DNA of 64,000 nt, from positions 1-64,000 of the forward strand of contig JAUCBJ010007728.1 of NCBI GenBank assembly GCA_032718475.1, in the 5' to 3' direction. The position numbers and the translations under genes are program-made. The notes beneath the pieces are model-generated. The model did no database searches, had not been told where the DNA came from, and saw only the letters and a program-made list of their open reading frames with translations. Positions 58,623 through 64,000 of the stretch are shown in pieces. Position 1 is the stretch's first letter. Each line of letters starts with the position of its first letter. Source of the DNA: Nemertoderma westbladi (Eukaryota; Xenacoelomorpha; Nemertodermatida; Nemertodermatidae).

Positions 58623-59639
58623 GGGGCAATACAGATGAGTGATAAGTTTCTGATGGTCTGCACAGTACGTGAATTGCCTATTTCCTATCGAACTACGCCT
58701 TTTAGCCTAAATTTCTATTACCTAATTTTGTAGCTAACAAATGTACCCTATTTGCAGTTTCTGTCCGTTGCTTTAATTATGTTCCAGAATAACTTCCCCC
58801 CTGTTACCATAATTTGTAATTTTTTAGCCCTATTTATTCTATTTATTTTTAATTTAACTTAATTCTACTACTTTACTCTTCATGGATTATTCTATTTCAT
58901 AATCCACATTCTGACCTACTCTATGGGCCTGTGCAGTACAGCAGTATATGTCGCGTGGCCTACACGATCTATCCAACTGTACTCATATGCCCCCCTCTCG
59001 CTACTAACTACTGACTAATATATATACTATATATACCCTTCCACCTCTATCTCTTACTAATCAGTACTACGTACCCTCTTACTAACCTCCAACTAACTAG
59101 CGGTACTACGTACCCTCTAACTCTTACTCTCTCTCCCTAACTAGCGGTACTACGTACCCTCTAACTCTTACTTTAACTCCACTAACGGTACTACGTACCC
59201 TCTTACTACTCTCTAACTCCACTAACTATCGGTACTACGTACCCTCTTACTAACTTCCAACTCTACTCTTACTAACCGGTACTACGTACCCTCTTACTAA
59301 CCTGTAACTCCACTAACTATCGGTACTACGTACCCTCTTACTACTCTCTAACTAACGGTACTACGTACCCTCTTACTACTCCTAACTCCACTAACTATCG
59401 GTACTACGTACCCTCTAACTAACTAACTAACTAACTAACTCTAGGTACTACATACCTTCTAACTGACTAACTAACTAACTCTAGGTACTGCGTACCTTCT
59501 AACTAACTCCTAACTAACTTACTAACTCTAATTTTTATTTATTTTATTTTTTATTTTATGTGTGGGAAGGGCGTCTCACCCTCAATCCCACCCCCTTCAG
59601 TCCAAAACTTGGACGACTAAACTACACTCTCACTCCACC
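58623..59639 (-). other. Noncoding stretch between pol and the accessory gene
   Basis: No gene. T/C-rich on the plus strand; the stem-loop array at 59060-59500 fills about half of it. Confidence 0.7.
59060..59500 (-). repeat. Stem-loop array: about 11 copies of GGTAC-N3-GTACC
   Basis: Palindromic cores ggtac-tac-gtacc recur every 34-47 bases (about 59063 to 59485) in CTAACT-rich spacer; the last two have single changes (acatacc, tgcgtacc). On the element strand each is followed by AGTTAG-type spacers, the same layout as the 14-285 array of the related element, but with a different stem. Confidence 0.75.
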
Positions 59640-60677
59640 CTAAGGTGCCCCTTCTAATAGACAGCATTTCCCTACAGTTCTCCTGTAGGTTTTTCTGTCT
59701 TTCGCATCTATCTTGCCACCTATCCGCACTTCTAAAGATCGGACTCTTCCGTCCTCATCGGAGTAAGTGCCTACAACTCTCGCCAACCGCCACTGGATGT
59801 TGATGATAGTATCATCCGTAACGATTACGAGATCTCCCTCTCTTAACTCCCTATTCGACCTCCTCCACTTGCTTCTTTTGTGAAGCGTGGGTAGGTATTC
59901 CTCAACCCACCTTCTCCAGTACTCTGCGCTTATTGCTTTAGCGACCTTCCAACTCTGGCGGGAGTGTATGTCATCTGGGTCTACACCCCGCATATCGATG
60001 GACGCTGGCCTTTCCATTAGAAAATGGCTGGGCGTCAGCACATCTAATGACTCAGGGTCATCATTCTCCGGATATAGCGGTCTGCTATTAATGATACCCT
60101 CGCACTTCGCAAGTACTGTTCTCAAGACGTCCTCCGTGACCATGTGGGTGTTCATTAACTTCGTCATGAGACGCTTCGAACTGCCCACCAGTCTCTCGAC
60201 GCATCCTAGTGTATGTGGTGCATACGGCGTCCTTCTCTCCCACTTTACTTGTCGTCGTCTCATGGCTGCCCTGACTTCCTCCCCTTCCAAGATGTCCAAG
60301 GCCTCTGCCATCTCGTTCTCTGCTCCCACAAAGTTGGTTCCGCTGTCGGAGTACATTACTGCGATCGTCCCACCTTTGCGGTCTCTGAACCTTTCTAATG
60401 CATTAATAAATGCTGATGCGGTTGCATCTTGGGCGAGTTCTATCCCTACCGCCCGCGTGTTCTTACATACGAAGATAATACCGTAGCGTTTCTCCGTGTG
60501 CTGCATCACCTTGATCTTTATTGGCCCGAACATGTCTACACCGCAATGTGTAAATGGCGGGTCGTGCTGTCTTACTCTACTCGCTGGTAGTGGTGCCATC
60601 TCTTGTATGGCTCGCTCCTTCTTCGCTCGTCGGCAGGTCTGGCACTGCCCCACTACCGCTTTTACCTTCTTCCTCAA
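59640..60677 (-). CDS. BEL-family integrase, C-terminal end of pol
   Basis: 345 codons, in frame with 62510-60717 and separated from it by one TGA (60717-60719). It begins within the HHCC zinc site: Cys 12 and Cys 15 here, the His pair (H588, H593) at the end of the preceding segment. Catalytic Asp 48 (VDMFGP), Asp 111 (YSDSGTNFVG) and Glu 161 (CVERLVG) are all present. The C-terminal region WVEEYLPTLHKRSKW and DLVIVTDD matches the end of the intact Gag-Pol at 28767. It would insert element DNA, but this copy is interrupted. The Met start is just the first after the stop. Confidence 0.85.
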   Translation of the reverse strand: MRKKVKAVVGQCQTCRRAKKERAIQEMAPLPASRVRQHDPPFTHCGVDMFGPIKIKVMQHTEKRYGIIFVCKNTRAVGIELAQDATASAFINALERFRDRKGGTIAVMYSDSGTNFVGAENEMAEALDILEGEEVRAAMRRRQVKWERRTPYAPHTLGCVERLVGSSKRLMTKLMNTHMVTEDVLRTVLAKCEGIINSRPLYPENDDPESLDVLTPSHFLMERPASIDMRGVDPDDIHSRQSWKVAKAISAEYWRRWVEEYLPTLHKRSKWRRSNRELREGDLVIVTDDTIINIQWRLARVVGTYSDEDGRVRSLEVRIGGKIDAKDRKTYRRTVGKCCLLEGAP

Positions 60678-60716
60678 CTGCTTGACCCAAAAGGTCCTCC
60701 ATATCTCCGTGAGGGT

Positions 60717-62510
60717 TCAGTTGGTGCCCCCATGCAATATCGACTTGTGGGAGTCCCAGATAATCTGGTGGATTATTGGCGATCCTGTGGGAATGATGAT
60801 GGGTTTCGGTGGTATGACTATGCTGTTGTTGTATCCCACCCTGGAGTTCATTACTAGAATCCCGTCATCATTAAGTTGTGGTGACAGCGTGATCAACTCG
60901 CTGTCTCGTCGGAGGTGCTGTTGTTTACCGACGCGTTCCACCTCGTCGCCATAGCTCTTCCGTTGTTCATAGCGGATTATTGCTTTGGCCGCTTCTTCCA
61001 GATCTATTGTTGTCCTGATCTTCTTGCATTTGCCAACTCCCGCGAGGAAACTCCCGAAGGCTCTCCAGTATGCCACTAATTTCTTGGTCTTATACCAACT
61101 AGAGCTGTAGCTGAGGAGTTTATCCGTCGGGTTATCGCACAGTTCTTCTGGCTTAGGTTGCACGTCCCTTATCTCCCTCACCATCTGGGAGTATATCTCT
61201 TCTCCCTCTGAATCTCCCTCTTCTCCTTCTGACACTACCTCTCCTGAGCCCGGGTCCACCTTTCTCATCGGCGGCCAGGCCTCCTTGTCGCTCAGAAACT
61301 GCAGCCCGTGTTGCCACAATCCTTCCTTTTTTAAGAAAGTGTGGTGTGCTATGCCCCTTGATAACAAGTCCGCTGGGTTCTCGTCCGTTGGGCAGTAGTG
61401 CCACCTTTCCAATTCTGTGGTCGCCCTTATCTCGTCCACCCTATTCGCGACGAATATAGGGTATCTCGTCCTTTCGTTATGTAGCCAACCAAGCACTACC
61501 ATGGAATCCGTCCAGTAGTGTGTCTCCACTATGTTGGGAATAGTATCCACTAGGTAGGCTGTGGCCCTAACTCCTAGTCTGGCAGCTGTCAATTCTAGTT
61601 TGGGAACTGATGCTGAATCTGGCGGCGTTGACTTCGCTTTGCTAAAGGCCAGTCTGGGCTTGTGAGCCCCCTCTCGTTGTACTAAATAGAGTGCCGCTCC
61701 GTACGCCTCCAACGACGCATCGGAGAACATGTGTAAGTCCAGATTTGTCATGTTCCCATCCGGGAAATACACTCGCAGCATGTTGTCTGTTCCCATCTTC
61801 TCCAAACCTTCTGTCCACTTACACCACTGTTTCTTGATCTCCTCTGGTACCTCTACGTCCCACTCATCCTTCAGTTTGTATACTCTCTTGAGTATCTGTT
61901 TCCCCGTGACTAATAGTGGGGATGTTAGACCTAGGGGATCGTATATTCTTGCTATGTATGACACATAGCCTCTCTTTGTGTGGATGTCTGCGCCCTCCTG
62001 GCTCAGCTGGTACTTCAGTTCATCTGTCTCTCTGTTCCACACGATTCCCAGTGCCTTCTGTTGAGATTCTGTCCTCTTGTTCGCCATGTCCTGCCCTTTG
62101 GCCGTTGTGGGATTATCCATAGTCGATTCTGGTCTCTCGTCCCCTATCGCCTTGATAAATTCCTCCGAACTGGATTGGAATTTGGTCAGGTTAAAGCCGG
62201 ATCCTTTTAGGATGTCGCGAACCTCGCGCCCTGTGTCCAGTATCTCCTTAACCGTATTTCCAGACACCATTCCGTTGTCTACGTAGAAGCCGCGTCGAAT
62301 CATATCAACGGCCCTAGTGCTGTATCTATCCTCCTTCCCCTTCACTGTATCTCTTACTGCCATAGTCGTCGTAAATGAAGACGACTTGGCTACCATGTTC
62401 TCTACTACCATCTTGTACGTCGGTATTATCGACAGTTCTTCGTCGCCGTTATACCACAAGAAGCATTGACTGTCGCTATCTTCCTCCGTTACACGGACTT
62501 GGTTGAACAT
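60717..62510 (-). CDS. BEL-family reverse transcriptase and RNase H part of pol
   Basis: 597 codons between two in-frame TGA codons. Reverse transcriptase motif A precedes it (just upstream of Met 1). The catalytic box reads YVDN at 76-79, with Asn where BEL enzymes have Asp, so it is likely inactive. DPLGLTSP at 191-198 and RNase H residues Asp 264 (MFSDAS), Glu 306 (PKLELTAA) and Asp 335 (YWTDS) follow. The N-terminal half of the integrase zinc site (H588, H593) ends it. Organisation matches the intact Gag-Pol of the first BEL element, though sequence is well diverged. Confidence 0.85.
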   Translation of the reverse strand: MFNQVRVTEEDSDSQCFLWYNGDEELSIIPTYKMVVENMVAKSSSFTTTMAVRDTVKGKEDRYSTRAVDMIRRGFYVDNGMVSGNTVKEILDTGREVRDILKGSGFNLTKFQSSSEEFIKAIGDERPESTMDNPTTAKGQDMANKRTESQQKALGIVWNRETDELKYQLSQEGADIHTKRGYVSYIARIYDPLGLTSPLLVTGKQILKRVYKLKDEWDVEVPEEIKKQWCKWTEGLEKMGTDNMLRVYFPDGNMTNLDLHMFSDASLEAYGAALYLVQREGAHKPRLAFSKAKSTPPDSASVPKLELTAARLGVRATAYLVDTIPNIVETHYWTDSMVVLGWLHNERTRYPIFVANRVDEIRATTELERWHYCPTDENPADLLSRGIAHHTFLKKEGLWQHGLQFLSDKEAWPPMRKVDPGSGEVVSEGEEGDSEGEEIYSQMVREIRDVQPKPEELCDNPTDKLLSYSSSWYKTKKLVAYWRAFGSFLAGVGKCKKIRTTIDLEEAAKAIIRYEQRKSYGDEVERVGKQQHLRRDSELITLSPQLNDDGILVMNSRVGYNNSIVIPPKPIIIPTGSPIIHQIIWDSHKSILHGGTN

Positions 62511-62615
62511 GCCTTCTATGTCACACGTGAAGGCGTGTTTCCCATTTCTAAATCTAAGTAGGACCTCTATCCCTGAGTTGTATATGTTGGGACCTTCTAG
62601 TAGATAGTCGTTTAA

Positions 62616-63302
62616 TCATTTTCCGTTGGTCTTTGCCGATGCGTCAACTACCATCCGGAGTTTACCTTTCTTTGGGTCTAAAGCCACGTGGAGTGGCAGG
62701 TAATATGTCCTGTCTGTGTTTGGCTCGTCGACCGGTAACTCCACGGCCCATCCTTTCTCGACGTACTTCTTAATCGTTCTGTGGATGTACTCATTCTTCT
62801 CGGGGCTCCGTTTTAGTGTCTGCTTCAGCTTGCGGAGCCTCGTGAGTACCATCCCTCTATTATCGGGCAGTGGTAGCTTCGGTATCTTCCATACCATTCC
62901 TATGGTGTACCGCCCCTCATCGCATTTCATAGACTCCTCTACGCTCTGCTGAGCCTGTTTGTCTTCCACAGAGGTCCCGACCCCGGTCTCCTTTAATCCT
63001 TCAAAATCCTGTCTGAGTAGTCTTTTAAGCTGCTCCTCTGCTCTCTCATCACTCATTTCCTGCATAGTTCCCGCGAACATGCATCCTGATGTCTCCGACA
63101 TCCTAAATGGTATCTTGCTCTTGATTGGGCCACTCAGCGTCCACCCGAATGGTGTCAGTATCGCCACCGGGTCACACTGCTTGTCTTCGCCGAAGACCGT
63201 TTGCATTCTTTCGTGGGCCGTTGGGCAGTCCATTCCTACTATGATGGATACCTTCCTAACGTCCACCTCTGGGATTGAGAAGTCGATATCATCCAGAAAT
63301 TT
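62616..63302 (-). pseudogene. BEL-family pol fragment, protease/reverse transcriptase linker, 5'-truncated
   Basis: Frame open from the truncation point 63302 to TGA 62616-62618; the GTG at 63266 is not a true start. LTPFGWTLSGP at 37-47 (from 63266) is the conserved BEL segment between protease and reverse transcriptase, matching 1231-1241 of the intact protein. The end (YYLPLHVALDPKKGKLR) is the first reverse transcriptase motif. The same frame resumes after the TGA. Protease and Gag are absent. Confidence 0.8.
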
Positions 63303-63377
63303 ATATTGTATTATATTACTGTTATACTTATTATATATACTTATATACTTATTATTGTATTGTATTATATATTTATA
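63303..63377. repeat. AT-rich low-complexity linker at the truncation
   Basis: Runs of tata, attatt and tacttat joining the truncated pol to satellite. It marks a rearrangement rather than a clean insertion, as no target duplication links it with 44269. Confidence 0.6.
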
Positions 63378-64000
63378 TTATCAGAATATCCTCTGTTTTT
63401 TTACAAAAACCATATCGATTTTCATATTTATAACTTCTAACCCACTCCAAGAGATAGAGAATCTTAAATGAAAGTCACAAGAACAGGTAACACTTACATT
63501 TATAGAAGTAATCAGCTGTTATTTGCTACGTCTTTCCGCTGAGGATGAATGAATTTTGATTGTGTCAGAACACCCCCTATCTGTGGTTGTATGAGTGGAG
63601 AGATAAGTAGCCTAACTCCCTATTAATATTGTTGTGTTCTAGAATATTTATTATTGTTTCATCGTATTGCTAAAGTGGCTGGAGCTAAAGTTATTATGTA
63701 ATGCAATAAATCACCTCAAATATCTCAGCTATTTCATGAACATAATGAAGTATTAAAGCCATGTCAAAATCATTGGTGTTTTTCTGCAATAATATATCAA
63801 AATATCCTCTGATTTTTTACAAAAACCATATCGATTTTCTTATTTATATCTTCTAACCCACCCCTCCACGAGATAGAGAATCTTAAATGAAAGTCAAAAG
63901 AACAGGTAACACTTACATTTATAGAAGTAATCACCTGTTATTTGCTACGTCTTTCCGCTGAAGATGAATGAATTTTGATTGTGTCAAAAACACCCCCTAT
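63378..64000 (+). repeat. Satellite array (segment 5)
   Basis: About 1.5 monomers, same orientation and landmarks, running off the window. It resumes in a different monomer phase from where 44269 stopped. Confidence 0.92.

Larger units (their letters stand above)
54600..63302 (-). mobile_element. Second BEL/Pao-family element, 5'-truncated, with accessory gene after pol
   Basis: Element-strand order: truncated pol (63302 to 59640), stem-loop array, exonuclease-like ORF (58622-57357), zinc-knuckle ORF (57180-56170), 3' noncoding, polypurine tract, LTR. Gag and protease are missing because the 5' end stops at 63302 against an AT-rich linker and satellite. Pol carries two in-frame TGA codons. 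The order, with a two-ORF accessory gene between integrase and LTR, is not the usual BEL plan. Confidence 0.7.

Overview
This looks like nuclear DNA of an animal, most likely a marine invertebrate. I see no bacterial-style operons. There is a tandem satellite of about 415 bp per unit, BEL/Pao-type LTR retroelements, a LINE-like reverse transcriptase, a TTAA-flanked DNA-transposon relative and possible spliced exons. Words such as taggccta and taccggta recur in the unique parts, which I associate with echinoderm and similar marine genomes; that is an impression, not a test.

Layout: one AT-rich satellite family, always in the same orientation, forms the background at 1380-2606, 4164-5739, 9991-26701, 43403-44269 and 63378-64000. 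Several insertions split it. (a) 1-1379 is the 3' end and LTR of a BEL-family element whose body lies left of the window. (b) 2607-4159 is a piggyBac-like non-autonomous element between TTAA copies. (c) 5740-9990 is a LINE-like element with a C-terminal CCHC/nuclease region, bounded by a perfect 14-bp target-site duplication; a GC-rich minisatellite splits its reverse transcriptase between motifs B and C. (d) 26702-43402 is a 16.7-kb BEL/Pao element on the minus strand with two 805-bp LTRs, a 5-bp target duplication and one intact 2,404-residue Gag-Pol. Its leader carries 5 kb of foreign cargo with a minisatellite and candidate plus-strand exons. (e) 44270-63302 is a composite: a broken Gag on the plus strand fused to a second gene, a non-LTR segment with a promoter-like site and a repeated 15-mer, and a second BEL-family element on the minus strand.

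The most unusual content is in (e). Two diverged copies of the same gene type are present, at 47152-50364 (+) and 58622-56170 (-). Both have the signature of a DEDD (RNase D-like) 3'-5' exonuclease, with a DxE motif, a KVGS motif and an RQxxxY region, followed by three zinc knuckles and a related C-terminal domain. In the minus-strand element this gene lies between the integrase end of pol and the polypurine tract/LTR, where some retroelements carry an env or accessory gene. In both copies the third acidic site of the exonuclease appears to be missing.

How the parts work together: the intact BEL Gag-Pol could in principle serve its own element. The exonuclease/zinc-knuckle gene would be an accessory nucleic-acid-binding protein of the second BEL family. 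That family's LTR hairpins and 3' stem-loop arrays are conserved in shape between the two copies in this window. Both the second BEL pol and the plus-strand accessory gene carry in-frame TGA codons, so these copies are probably dead while the first BEL element is young.
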